Shown here: piece by piece, positions 5,630-12,662 of the stretch
Numbering within the stretch: position 1 is the stretch's first letter
Layout of the letters: each line of letters opens with the position of its first letter
Virus record (IMG/VR): IMGVR_UViG_3300043598_000005
Span: 1 to 49,171 of that record
Reading direction: 5' to 3' (one strand)
Length of the DNA: 49,171 nucleotides
Origin: a virus
Notes under the pieces: model-generated
Databases searched by the model: none
Seen by the model: the letters and a program-made list of their open reading frames with translations, nothing else
Told to the model about the DNA's origin: nothing
Position numbers and translations under genes: made by a program

Positions 5630-5793
5630 AGCTCCAGAACTCTTATCTCCAGGGATCCGTCCTCGCACGGCAACGCCGATACGACGATGAAGCGCTGGCC
5701 TTCGGAACCGATCAGAAGCTCCATGGAGTTCGGCTTGCGCGGAACGTCCGTTTCGTACTCCTGCCCGGACGGCACGATCAGAATTGCTTTCAT
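5626..5793 (-). CDS. Hypothetical protein (55 aa)
   Basis: ATG 5793 overlaps the upstream stop (AAATGA). A small beta-rich domain (KAILIVPSGQEYETDVP, FIVVSALPCEDGSLEIRV). No motif recognised. Internal gene of the leftward operon. Confidence 0.7.
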   Translation of the reverse strand: MKAILIVPSGQEYETDVPRKPNSMELLIGSEGQRFIVVSALPCEDGSLEIRVLEL

Positions 5794-5969
5794 TTCCTCT
5801 CCCGAGACTCCAGCATGATGTGCCGGCCGAGGGCATCCACCGCTCCGGCTCGATCGAAGTAGGTCATCGTGCCGTAGCCACAGAGGCACCGACCGACGTA
5901 GATCAACAAACCTCGGATCGGAGATTCGGCCAGCGGTTTGACTTCCACTTCCTTCAGGTTGTGTTTCAC
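5790..5969 (-). CDS. Hypothetical protein (59 aa)
   Basis: GTG 5969 overlaps the upstream stop (GGGTGA), favoured over the longer frame to 6002. It includes a GRCLCGYGTMTYF segment with two Cys. Function unknown. Confidence 0.68.
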   Translation of the reverse strand: MKHNLKEVEVKPLAESPIRGLLIYVGRCLCGYGTMTYFDRAGAVDALGRHIMLESRERK

Positions 5970-6160
5970 CCGGTAACCCACTCCAGTCGATCGACGCTCC
6001 ACACGTAGCCGGGCGGCTCGTGCCTAGTGCGCTGCGCGGGGGTCCACTCCGGCAACGGCTTGTACCGCAGCTTGTCGGGCGGATCCGGGTAGCAACGTCC
6101 GGTGGTGTAGTGCCCGGTGCGCTTCCCGCACGGACACGGTGGGGCTGGACCCCAAACCAT
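5966..6160 (-). CDS. Hypothetical Cys/Pro-rich protein (64 aa), first in operon
   Basis: ATG 6160 has an AAAGGGGG ribosome site 7 nt upstream; TTG 6166 is too close to it. The N-terminus has PCPCGKR and a later Cys (GRCYPDPPDKL), resembling a short zinc-binding module. It is the first gene of the 13-gene leftward operon, preceded by a long untranslated leader. Confidence 0.7.
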   Translation of the reverse strand: MVWGPAPPCPCGKRTGHYTTGRCYPDPPDKLRYKPLPEWTPAQRTRHEPPGYVWSVDRLEWVTG

Positions 6161-6423
6161 TTGCAAACCCCCTTTCGGGCTAGTAGGTGGGGGAGTGACG
6201 GAGACCTGTTCGGGAACTCCGCCGCGCGACTACCGGCGATTTCAATTCCGGCATGCCGCCCCTGCCTCCCCGGCAGGGGTTGGGACCCGCATGTGCGCGG
6301 CCCCGTGGGGTGCGGGGCTCCAGCCTCTCAGCGGGGCCCCGCTATCACTACTGCCCTCGGGCCGCGCCCCGGGCCGACCCCGGGGGCCCCTCGTAGTGAG
6401 GAGGTTGTGAAGTTGTAGGGCAG
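6161..6423 (-). ncRNA. Structured GC-rich leader or small RNA
   Basis: About 260 nt with no supported gene, lying between promoter 8 and the operon start at 6160. It is much more GC-rich than its surroundings and full of helices: CCCCTGCC/GGCAGGGG (6258-6278, perfect 8 bp), a GCGGGG/CCCCGC hairpin near 6312-6342, and CACTA/TAGTG closing a GC-only domain near 6347-6398. It could be a cis-acting leader or a processed small RNA. No known RNA family recognised. Confidence 0.5.
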
Positions 6424-6452
6424 AGCTTATGCCGCTTCGAGCGTCTACCACT
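6424..6452 (-). promoter_or_regulatory. Leftward promoter with palindromic operator 8
   Basis: GCCGCT-TCG-AGCGTC (6431-6445) sits beside the -10 TAAGCT (6429..6424); the -35 position (AGTGGT) is weak. It would start the transcript with the structured leader and the 3461-6160 operon. Confidence 0.75.
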
Positions 6453-6468
6453 ACCCCCAAATGGGTGA

Positions 6469-6702
6469 CTAGTTTTCAATCTTGACCCGGGCCGTTACGA
6501 AGCCCTCCGGGCGCACGCGTACGTCGGTCAGCTCGGGCATCCGATTCAAAACCTCCGCGATGGTGAACAGATCCACCGGATCTTCCGGGCGCACCACGAG
6601 GAACTTCCCGTCCGGGGTAGGCCACACGTCTCGCACGACGATCTTGCTCTTGACGATCCGGTCATAGACGCGTGCTCGAAGGTGCATTCGTGACATGCGC
6701 AT
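6469..6702 (-). CDS. Hypothetical protein (77 aa)
   Basis: First leftward gene of the arm, starting at ATG 6702 (ATG 6696 also possible) with no ribosome site, divergent from 6722. A small alpha/beta domain (SKIVVRDVWPTPDGKFLVV, LFTIAEVLNRMPELTDVRV, FVTARVKIEN). The longer frame to 6786 would run into the divergent gene. Function unknown. Confidence 0.72.
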   Translation of the reverse strand: MRMSRMHLRARVYDRIVKSKIVVRDVWPTPDGKFLVVRPEDPVDLFTIAEVLNRMPELTDVRVRPEGFVTARVKIEN

Positions 6703-6704
6703 CG

Positions 6705-6710
6705 TAGAAT
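6705..6710 (+). promoter_or_regulatory. Rightward -10 box for the 6722 gene
   Basis: TAGAAT at 6705-6710, 11 nt before ATG 6722. The -35 position is poor (GTGCAT). A 4-5 nt leader is implied, close to leaderless. No palindrome is present. Confidence 0.5.
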
Positions 6711-6721
6711 CAAACACTCCT

Positions 6722-6892
6722 ATGGAAGGGGCTTCAGTGATTGTTCTCGGGGTAGTTTTGCTTTTGATCGGGTGGCTCACCGGCATCGGGATCCTTTACA
6801 CGGTCGGCGGGATTCTATTGGTGGTCGGGCTCGTGCTGCTCCTGCTCGGCTCGGTGGGCCGGGGAGTGGGCGGACGGCGCTGGTACTTCTGA
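6722..6892 (+). CDS. DUF6131-like two-helix membrane protein
   Basis: 56 aa with two tight hydrophobic helices (VIVLGVVLLLIGWLTGIGIL and VGGILLVVGLVLLLLGSVGR) and a basic-aromatic tail GVGGRRWYF. This layout and the tail match the small actinobacterial and actinophage family I know as DUF6131. Its role is unknown. It is the first gene of the long rightward region and overlaps the next by TGATG. Confidence 0.75.
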   Translation: MEGASVIVLGVVLLLIGWLTGIGILYTVGGILLVVGLVLLLLGSVGRGVGGRRWYF

Positions 6893-7101
6893 TGGGCCCC
6901 GGCGCGTGGCTCGGTATCGGGCTGTGCCTGATCGGATTCGTGTGCTCGATCATCGCACTCATCTTTTGGATTGCACACCTGAAGTCATCCCGATGGGTCG
7001 ACCCGGTTTTCTGGCTCGTTGTGGCGTGCATATGCTACGGCTTTGCATTGCTATGGGGCAACGTCGGTGTGATCTTTTCAAACGCGGGGTTAACTGGCTG
7101 A
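6892..7101 (+). CDS. Small two-helix membrane protein (69 aa)
   Basis: ATG 6892 overlaps the previous stop. Helix 1 is WLGIGLCLIGFVCSIIALIF, helix 2 is VFWLVVACICYGFALLWGNV. Coupled on both sides by TGATG. Together with the 56-aa protein it may form a membrane pair. A holin-like role is possible but not supported by position, because a holin lies at 45852. Confidence 0.72.
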   Translation: MGPGAWLGIGLCLIGFVCSIIALIFWIAHLKSSRWVDPVFWLVVACICYGFALLWGNVGVIFSNAGLTG

Positions 7102-7730
7102 TGGCAAGTACTGTCCCTCGGAAGCGGCACGGGGCTCGGAAACGTTGCTCGGACCCGAACAACATCGGGTGCACTGGATTCGCGCGGCGCAACTCCGAGC
7201 CCCTGGCGTGTCATGAGTGCGGGGGAGGGACCCGCGCTGAAATCAAACACTTCGAAGACGGCAGCCGGCTGGAGCGGGGCCAGGTGATCGTGTCCGGCCG
7301 AGTGCAAATGCTTCTGAACGGCACTCTCTCGGTGGACGACCTGGACGACGAAGAGCTTGCCCGGGGCTATCCCAAAGCAAAAGACGGAACGTTCCGGGGT
7401 GTACCGCCGAAGGTGATTCCCCGCGCGATGCACAACGCAATCCGCAAGAAGCTCTTCGAGCGGGCCGCCGAGAAGTTGCAAATGGATTTGCTCGACACGG
7501 TCACGTACATGGGTGAAGTGGTGCGCAATACCCAGATCGACCCAAAGACCCGGCTGGACGCGGCTAAGTGGATCGTGGAGCGGATCATGGGTAAGAACCC
7601 GGACCGGGTGGAGTTCTCCGCCGACAAGCCATTCATGGAGCTACTGGAGGACATCCACCGGGGACCCGCTCCAAAAGCAATCGAAGCCACCATCGTGGAT
7701 GCGGAAATCGTGGAGGACCCCCGGCTCTAG
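7101..7730 (+). CDS. Putative terminase small subunit (first set)
   Basis: 209 aa from ATG 7101 (TGATG coupling). An N-terminal basic zinc-like segment (CSDPNNIGCTGFA, CHEC) precedes a helical domain ending in TRLDAAKWIVERIMGKNPDRVEF, a segment typical of terminase small subunits and small-terminase-like HTH proteins of actinophages. The large terminase at 8234 follows closely. Alternatively it is an accessory DNA-binding protein. Confidence 0.6.
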   Translation: MASTVPRKRHGARKRCSDPNNIGCTGFARRNSEPLACHECGGGTRAEIKHFEDGSRLERGQVIVSGRVQMLLNGTLSVDDLDDEELARGYPKAKDGTFRGVPPKVIPRAMHNAIRKKLFERAAEKLQMDLLDTVTYMGEVVRNTQIDPKTRLDAAKWIVERIMGKNPDRVEFSADKPFMELLEDIHRGPAPKAIEATIVDAEIVEDPRL

Positions 7731-7743
7731 TACACTTCGTGCT

Positions 7744-7929
7744 ATGGCTGCATTCCGAGGTAATGTCCGTCCCGGTCGGGCTATCCGGCCGATCGAGCGC
7801 GAGCCACAGACCCCGGCCGACAAACGGGATGTGGCCCTGATGAAGATCTCCCACGCAACGAAGCCCGGCCCCGCACTGAAGTCCAACCGCACGTCCGGGA
7901 AGGGAACTCCGGGCAGTCAGGTTGGCTGA
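7744..7929 (+). CDS. Small basic protein (61 aa)
   Basis: ATG 7744 has no ribosome site but lies 7 nt after TACACT, a -10-like hexamer, so a leaderless start is possible. Basic, Pro-rich and probably unstructured (FRGNVRPGRAIRPIEREPQ, LKSNRTSGKGTPGSQVG). May bind nucleic acid. No family recognised. Confidence 0.55.
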   Translation: MAAFRGNVRPGRAIRPIEREPQTPADKRDVALMKISHATKPGPALKSNRTSGKGTPGSQVG

Positions 7930-7996
7930 CTGCGCAAGCCGATCGGCTACCGGAACCCGGAAAGGGTGAACCCCGGCGGCAAGCGCGCACGATAGG

Positions 7997-8033
7997 GCCC
8001 CGGCCCGTCCCATCCCAGCGGGGCGGCCGGGGC
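7997..8033 (+). terminator. Hairpin / probable terminator
   Basis: GCCCCGGCC (7997-8005) pairs perfectly with GGCCGGGGC (8025-8033), with CTCTTTG after it. The T tract is weak. Confidence 0.6.
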
Positions 8034-8052
8034 TCTTTGCTATGGAGGAGAT

Positions 8053-8244
8053 ATGCATCGTCGGCGGTGGCATGAGATCCCGCTCGTGCGGAACCTCCTT
8101 GGCCTGCACTCGATCACTCGCAGCTTCGAGCTGTGCTGTTGGTGCCTCCGGTGCCGGCAATGGCGGACTCACCGCCAGGGTTGCACGATCTTATCCAGAG
8201 GCATATCAGAAGCATTTGAAAAGGGGCTGCGCCGTGCCGACTAA
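8053..8244 (+). CDS. Small Cys-rich protein upstream of TerL1
   Basis: 63 aa, starting at ATG 8053 with a GGAGGAG ribosome site 2-3 nt upstream. CCWCLRC near residues 34-40 is a likely metal knuckle, and the chain is basic and His/Trp-rich. Its end overlaps the GTG start of the terminase by 11 nt, so the two are coupled. A packaging-related role is suggested only by position. Confidence 0.6.
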   Translation: MHRRRWHEIPLVRNLLGLHSITRSFELCCWCLRCRQWRTHRQGCTILSRGISEAFEKGLRRAD

Positions 8245-9718
8245 GCTGGACCCGTGGAAGGTCTACGAGCGGTTGGGGTGGCGCCCGCACAAGGGCCAGC
8301 GTGAGGTGATCGGGTCCACCGCTCGGCACCGGGTTGTCTCGGCCGGCCGCCGGTTCGGGAAGTCCGAGATCGGCGGGCACGAGCTAGTCCCGGAGGCACT
8401 GCTCACCTACGACCACAAGCCCCGGTTGGAAGCGGAAGGCAAACGGCGCGAGTTCTGGATTGTCGGGCCGGAGTACTCCGACGCGGAGAAAGAGTTTCGG
8501 GTACTTTGGAATTCAATCAAGGCACTCGGAATCCCGTTCGACAAGCCCGGTTCGTACAACGATCCGATTCAAGGCAACCTGCATATCTCACTGTGGGGCG
8601 GCACCTTCCAGGTGCATGGTAAGTCCGCCAAGTACCCGGAGACCCTGGTTGGTGAAGGCTTGCGCGGGGTGGTGCTCGCGGAAGCGGCCAAGCTGAAAGA
8701 GCGGGTCTGGACGAAGTTCCTCCGGCCGACTCTGGCGGACTACGAGGGGTGGAGCCTGCACTCCTCCACGCCCGAGGGCAAGAACTGGTTTTATGAAAAC
8801 TGGCAACGCGGGATCGACCCGAACAATCCGGACTGGGCTTCGTGGCGGATGCCGTCCTGGCGCAATCCGTACGTGTACAAGAAGCTGACCGAGGACGCGC
8901 ACGTAAAGCAATTGCAATCGGCAATGGCGCGCGGATTGCCGATCTATGACTACATCGAAGAGCACGGGCTCCAGGTGGATGACGAAGTGCTGTCCCTGAT
9001 GAATGACCTCACGGCGGAGGCTTTCAATCAGGAGATCGGCGCGGACTTCACCGAGTTCGTGGGGCGAGTTTTCAAAGAGTTCGACGAAGAACTACACGTA
9101 TTTGATTTGCAATACAACCCGGCGTGGCAGACCTACGCGGCGGCGGACTACGGGTTCACGAACCCGAACGTCTGGCTTCTCATTCAGATCGGGCCGTGGG
9201 GTGAGGTGCACGTCCTGGACGAGCTGTACGAGCGCAACCTCACCGCCGTGGAGTTCGCCCAGCGCGTCAAAGAGACTGGGCTGTGCCCGCCTGGGTTGCG
9301 GGTGTTCTACCCGGATCCGGCCGACCCCGGCTCCAGCAGAATTTTAAGTGAAAAGCTCGGCATCCGAGTGGGCGGTGGAACCGGCGCGATGATCCGGGAC
9401 CGGCTGGACGCCATCCGGCGTGCTTTGAAACTGGCGAACCCGCATCTCCCGGACGGGCACCCGGACAAGCTGCCGCAGCTGCGGATCAACCGATCTTGCA
9501 AGAACACGATCTACGAGTTCAACGAGTACCGGTACCCGGAGCGCAAAGAGACCGCCCTCGGGGACGCGGCTCCGGAGAACCCGATGAAGAAAGACGATCA
9601 CACTCCGGAGGCTCTCGGCCGGTTCTTCTCCGGCCACTTCGGCACCCCGCAGAACTCGCGCAGCGGCGTGATCAGGCACAAGCCCCGGTTTGCCTCCGGC
9701 CGGAAGAGGTTGGGCTAG
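8234..9718 (+). CDS. terL: Terminase large subunit, first copy (siphophage type)
   Basis: 494 aa. GTG 8234 is used because the homology starts there (PTKLDPWKVYERLGW) and an AAAAGGGG site precedes it. The ATPase has Walker A SAGRRFGKSEIG (Lys43). At Walker B the usual hhhDE reads VVLAEAA: Glu150 is kept but Asp is Ala149. The C-terminal RNase H-like nuclease has YAAADYGFTNP, FYPDPADPGS and KKDDHTPEALGRFF, supplying the acidic triad. It should cut and translocate DNA into proheads. A second large terminase lies at 16857, beside the portal, so this copy may be the accessory one. Confidence 0.9.
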   Translation: MPTKLDPWKVYERLGWRPHKGQREVIGSTARHRVVSAGRRFGKSEIGGHELVPEALLTYDHKPRLEAEGKRREFWIVGPEYSDAEKEFRVLWNSIKALGIPFDKPGSYNDPIQGNLHISLWGGTFQVHGKSAKYPETLVGEGLRGVVLAEAAKLKERVWTKFLRPTLADYEGWSLHSSTPEGKNWFYENWQRGIDPNNPDWASWRMPSWRNPYVYKKLTEDAHVKQLQSAMARGLPIYDYIEEHGLQVDDEVLSLMNDLTAEAFNQEIGADFTEFVGRVFKEFDEELHVFDLQYNPAWQTYAAADYGFTNPNVWLLIQIGPWGEVHVLDELYERNLTAVEFAQRVKETGLCPPGLRVFYPDPADPGSSRILSEKLGIRVGGGTGAMIRDRLDAIRRALKLANPHLPDGHPDKLPQLRINRSCKNTIYEFNEYRYPERKETALGDAAPENPMKKDDHTPEALGRFFSGHFGTPQNSRSGVIRHKPRFASGRKRLG

Positions 9719-9744
9719 ACAACCTGCCGCTTTGAGCGTAAGGT
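9716..9744 (+). promoter_or_regulatory. Rightward promoter with palindromic operator 9
   Basis: TAGACA (9716-9721, overlapping the terminase stop), 17-bp spacer, TAAGGT (9739-9744). The operator GCCGCT-TTG-AGCGTA (9726-9740) fills the spacer, and GTG 9753 starts 8 nt after the -10. It is the only rightward leaderless copy and lies inside the packaging region. Confidence 0.88.
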
Positions 9745-9752
9745 TCCCGGCT

Positions 9753-10016
9753 GTGCCTATTACTCCTAAGGGCCGTCTTCTCACTAATGAGGAGGTGGCG
9801 GACATCCTGGACCCGAACCACGAACACAAGATGGATCGTGGATCGGTCACCAAAGCCATGTCCCGAGCCGGACTCAGAGCGGTCATCGGATGGGATGAGG
9901 CAGACGCGCACGATCTCAAAAGCTACACCGACATGCCGCAAAGTTTCAAAAGGCGGTACACGTTCGAGCAGTGGAGGGCGCTCAAAGATGCCGAGGAAAG
10001 CCGCACTACTAGGTGA
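9753..10016 (+). CDS. Putative HTH-type regulator or DNA-binding protein, leaderless
   Basis: 87 aa from GTG 9753, directly under an operator-containing promoter. The N-terminal TPKGRLLTNEEVADIL and DRGSVTKAMSRAGLRAVIGW read like two helices of a winged or HTH domain; the C-terminal part is basic and aromatic (SFKRRYTFEQWRALKDAEES). Because it has its own regulated promoter, it is a candidate for a regulator acting on the palindromes. This is an inference from position and a weak HTH resemblance. Confidence 0.6.
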   Translation: MPITPKGRLLTNEEVADILDPNHEHKMDRGSVTKAMSRAGLRAVIGWDEADAHDLKSYTDMPQSFKRRYTFEQWRALKDAEESRTTR

Positions 10017-10173
10017 CCAGTACCACCGCCATCACCTCGCCGAGATCCTCCGGGGCTACCGCGAGCTAGTGGACAAAGTGGCCCCGGAGGGACACACCCA
10101 ACCGCTCACCAAACGGGACCGGGCTTTCATTGACGACCTGTTCGAAGAGCTGGGCGGAACGGGGAATGACTAG
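9988..10173 (+). CDS. Small helical protein (61 aa)
   Basis: ATG 9988 lies inside the end of the previous gene with a GGAGGG site upstream. Polar helical protein (QYHRHHLAEILRGYRELVDK, KRDRAFIDDLFEELGG). It overlaps the next gene. Function unknown. Confidence 0.65.
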   Translation: MPRKAALLGDQYHRHHLAEILRGYRELVDKVAPEGHTQPLTKRDRAFIDDLFEELGGTGND

Positions 10174-10468
10174 CGATCAGTACGGGATGTCGACAGCGGA
10201 GGCCATGATCCACATGACACAGCTACCGCGCGAGCCCCGGCCGGGCCCCACCGAGGAAGAGCTACAGGAGATGTACCTCCGCTCGTTGCCGGCACTGAAC
10301 CCGCTGGAGGTGGACGAGCATCACAGCCCGCCTCGGTTCTTCGTGGTGGTGTGCAAGGAGTGCGCGGACGCGGAGGTTCCATTCAGCACACCGGAGGCCC
10401 GAGCGGAATGGGTGCAAGCGCATCGGGGTGGTACCGGCCACAATCAATTCCAACTGTGGACCGCGTAA
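10166..10468 (+). CDS. C2H2-type mini zinc protein, copy 1
   Basis: 100 aa from ATG 10166 (ATGACTAG overlap). The C-terminal 45 residues hold C-x2-C then H-x5-H (VVCKECADAEV, then AHRGGTGH), which fits a C2H2 zinc finger with a long loop. The N-terminal half is acidic and disordered-looking. The zinc module is duplicated in the next gene. Confidence 0.7.
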   Translation: MTSDQYGMSTAEAMIHMTQLPREPRPGPTEEELQEMYLRSLPALNPLEVDEHHSPPRFFVVVCKECADAEVPFSTPEARAEWVQAHRGGTGHNQFQLWTA

Positions 10469-10635
10469 AGCTGATCTTCTGGGTGGTGTGCAAGGAGTGC
10501 ACCGAAGAACCAAACGTCCATTTCAAAACTAGATTAGACCGAGCCACATGGTTGTCCGAGCACATCTTGATACGCGGCCATTTGGATTGGAGGTCATGGG
10601 AGGCAGAGGAAGATGGAAGACAAGACCCGGCTTAA
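10456..10635 (+). CDS. C2H2-type mini zinc protein, copy 2
   Basis: 59 aa, from GTG 10456, inside the end of copy 1 and in a different frame (+1). VVCKECTEEPNVHF, RATWLSEH and RGHLDWRSW align with the zinc module of copy 1 (shared VVCKEC, RAxW, H-x5-H, terminal W), so the two come from a tandem duplication. The GTG choice is fairly safe because no other start precedes the first Cys. Confidence 0.66.
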   Translation: MDRVKLIFWVVCKECTEEPNVHFKTRLDRATWLSEHILIRGHLDWRSWEAEEDGRQDPA

Positions 10636-10876
10636 GCTCACTCGAATAGCAATGCATATCTGCGAACTGATCACCTGCGCGTTCTCGTTGGGATTGGTTT
10701 TCTACTGCTGGTGGTTCGGACACGAGATCGGCGCCATGATCCTGGGCGTGATGTGTTTCAGCGCTTTCGTTTACTACTACCAGATGCAGCTCCGTCCGCC
10801 GCGCAACGATCCGCCGTGGCCGGAGTTCGACAAGAAGAGTGGCTCACTCGTGGTGCAAGCCGTGGAGGACGACTGA
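10613..10876 (+). CDS. Two-helix membrane protein (87 aa)
   Basis: ATG 10613 has a GGGAGGCAGAGG site. It has helices AFSLGLVFYCWWFGHEIG (near 23-40) and AMILGVMCFSAFVYYYQM (near 41-58), with a polar acidic tail. Overlaps the previous gene by 23 nt and the next by TGATG. Unknown function. Confidence 0.72.
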   Translation: MEDKTRLKLTRIAMHICELITCAFSLGLVFYCWWFGHEIGAMILGVMCFSAFVYYYQMQLRPPRNDPPWPEFDKKSGSLVVQAVEDD

Positions 10877-11160
10877 TGGATTCCTTTTATAACGTGGAGA
10901 TCCGGGTGACCCGCAGGGAGAGCCGGATGGCGCCTTTTGCCGGCCCGGTGACGGACTCGCATACCGTGCTTGACTTGGTTTTCATTTCGGCCAGCGTCAC
11001 GGAGGCAGTGCACCGCGCGGGGTACCACTTGGACCAACTGAAAGACCCGGTGGTGGAGGCCCGGCTAAGCCAGGAGAAAGAGAAGGCGCTCGAAGCGGAA
11101 GACCGATACCGGGAGGCAGCCAAGTCCGAAGCGCAGCACGAACTACCGCTCCCCAATTGA
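10876..11160 (+). CDS. Hypothetical protein (94 aa)
   Basis: ATG 10876 overlaps the membrane protein stop. An N-terminal beta-like part (YNVEIRVTRRESRMAPFAGP) is followed by a charged helix (RLSQEKEKALEAEDRYREAA). Unknown. It precedes the cysteine protease by 10 nt. Confidence 0.72.
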   Translation: MDSFYNVEIRVTRRESRMAPFAGPVTDSHTVLDLVFISASVTEAVHRAGYHLDQLKDPVVEARLSQEKEKALEAEDRYREAAKSEAQHELPLPN

Positions 11161-11170
11161 AAGGAAACGT

Positions 11171-11878
11171 GTGTCGTACGTAATTGACATCGAAGCCTTC
11201 GATGACTCGGATCTACTGGACCCCCGGCTGAAGCGTCGGAAGGTGCACGACTCGCGGAGCCGGTTCTTTGCTACCCCGGCGAGCAAGACCCGGCAGCCCA
11301 CCCAGAACATCCGGCACGAGCGGAAGGCGCCGATTTGGGACCAGGGCATGTTGGGCTCGTGCACCGCGAACGCTTTCCTCGGCATGTTGATGACCGAGCC
11401 GTTCCACACGTGGGGCGGCGGCAAGTGGCGGTTTGCCGAGCCGGATTGTGTTTCATTCTATTCGCTGGAGACGCGGCTGGACCCGTTCACCGGGAGCTAT
11501 CCGCCGGAGGACACCGGCTCGGCTTTCCTGTACGCGGCCAAAGCGGGGAAGCAAATGAAATACATCAGGAAGTACGAACACGCGTTCAACACCACGAGCG
11601 CGCTCAACTGGCTGGTGGCACAGCCGATCAACATCGGTGTCACTTGGTACGAATCCATGATGGAGACCGACAAGCAAGGTTTCGTGGCGCCGCGCGGACG
11701 CATCGCGGGCGGGCACGAGATCTGCGTGGATGAAATCAATTCATCCAAGCGGTACGTGGAATTCTCCCAGTCGTGGGGCGACTCGTGGGGGCCCCTGAAG
11801 GGCCGAGGGCGGATGACGTGGGAGACCCTGGACACTCTCCTGCGCCAAGACGGAGATGTCGGATCGGTGGTGACGTAG
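11171..11878 (+). CDS. Papain-like (C1) cysteine protease
   Basis: 235 aa from GTG 11171, behind AAGGAAAC. The catalytic layout of C1 peptidases is visible: WDQGMLGSCTANA (oxyanion Gln58, nucleophile Cys64), GGHEICVDE (His182) and FSQSWGDSWG, where papain has N-S-W-G. Here the usual Asn is Gln200. There is no signal peptide, so it acts in the cytoplasm or in the virion. Possible targets are a virion precursor or a host protein. It is not next to the capsid genes, which have their own JAMM protease. Confidence 0.85.
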   Translation: MSYVIDIEAFDDSDLLDPRLKRRKVHDSRSRFFATPASKTRQPTQNIRHERKAPIWDQGMLGSCTANAFLGMLMTEPFHTWGGGKWRFAEPDCVSFYSLETRLDPFTGSYPPEDTGSAFLYAAKAGKQMKYIRKYEHAFNTTSALNWLVAQPINIGVTWYESMMETDKQGFVAPRGRIAGGHEICVDEINSSKRYVEFSQSWGDSWGPLKGRGRMTWETLDTLLRQDGDVGSVVT

Positions 11879-11881
11879 GCG

Positions 11882-12079
11882 ATGAGAGTGCGGCCGGCAA
11901 CGTGGCGCTACACGGTGGCAAAGGTAGTGGCCAGTTTCTCCGTGATCTACTTTGCTGGCTCCGCCGCGTTGCTCTGGTACGCCACGCGTACCGACCGGTT
12001 GTTCTATTGGTTCACCGGTTCGTTGCTCCTGCTCGGCGGGATCATCGTGGTCAAGTGCGCATGGGACATTAGGAAATGA
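11882..12079 (+). CDS. Two-helix membrane protein (65 aa)
   Basis: ATG 11882. It has two helices, VAKVVASFSVIYFAGSAALL and WFTGSLLLLGGIIVVKCAW. No strong ribosome site, but spacing is tight after the protease, and ATGA overlap with the next gene supports it. Unknown function. Confidence 0.72.
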   Translation: MRVRPATWRYTVAKVVASFSVIYFAGSAALLWYATRTDRLFYWFTGSLLLLGGIIVVKCAWDIRK

Positions 12080-12366
12080 ATATGGATTATCCACCTCGGT
12101 TCTCTGCCTCGCAAGACAACCACCGCTGCCACGCGTGGCGGTGTCCGAAGGTGGTGCCGCCGTCGCAACTGATGTGCGCGTACCACTGGAAGATGGTTCC
12201 GTACCGATTGCAAAAGGATGTCTGGGCGCGATACCGGCCCGGTCAGGAGGTGACTAAGGACCCGAGCGAGTCATACATGGTGGCAGCCCGGAAGGCTATC
12301 GAGTACGTCAAGGAAATTGAAATTGAAAAACGGAGGGAAAAGCGTGAAACGACTATCGGAGACTGA
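12076..12366 (+). CDS. Putative zinc-finger protein (96 aa)
   Basis: ATG 12076 (ATGA overlap). C-x4-C (CHAWRC) and C-x2-H (CAYHW) give a four-ligand zinc cluster in the first 40 residues, a pattern common in actinophage proteins of unknown role. A long charged C-terminal helix (AIEYVKEIEIEKRREKRE) follows. May bind DNA or RNA. Confidence 0.72.
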   Translation: MNMDYPPRFSASQDNHRCHAWRCPKVVPPSQLMCAYHWKMVPYRLQKDVWARYRPGQEVTKDPSESYMVAARKAIEYVKEIEIEKRREKRETTIGD

Positions 12367-12368
12367 TC

Positions 12369-12662
12369 ATGTGTCCTAAGTTCACCGAAACGGAGGGCGC
12401 TCGAACTTGGCAACAAGAGTTCGACCGGCGGGTTAAGTCCGGGAAGTACAAGACCGATGGCGGTTGGCGGATGGGCAAGCGCGTTGCCGACGACACCGGT
12501 CACATGTTCACCCGCAAGGGTGGAGATTGCTGCGGTTGCGGGCGCTCCACGCTCGCGGCCGACGATCGGGAGAACATCAACCGTGGTCCGAAGTGGACCG
12601 GGCCGGGTGGCAGGCAGATGAAGGCCAAGAACCCGCACAACCAAGGGTGGCGACTCTGGTGA
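12369..12662 (+). CDS. Cys-knuckle basic protein (97 aa)
   Basis: ATG 12369. Basic N-terminus, then GGDCCGCGRSTL near residue 52 with three Cys, then a basic glycine-rich tail (KWTGPGGRQMKAKNPHNQ). A zinc site would need other ligands (His45 is close). Its end overlaps the GTG of the next gene. Unknown function. Confidence 0.68.
   Translation: MCPKFTETEGARTWQQEFDRRVKSGKYKTDGGWRMGKRVADDTGHMFTRKGGDCCGCGRSTLAADDRENINRGPKWTGPGGRQMKAKNPHNQGWRLW

Noticed and set aside
6242-6460. Minus-strand 72-codon frame over the GC-rich leader
   Set aside because: It starts upstream of the promoter, has no ribosome site, and its composition follows base composition only.
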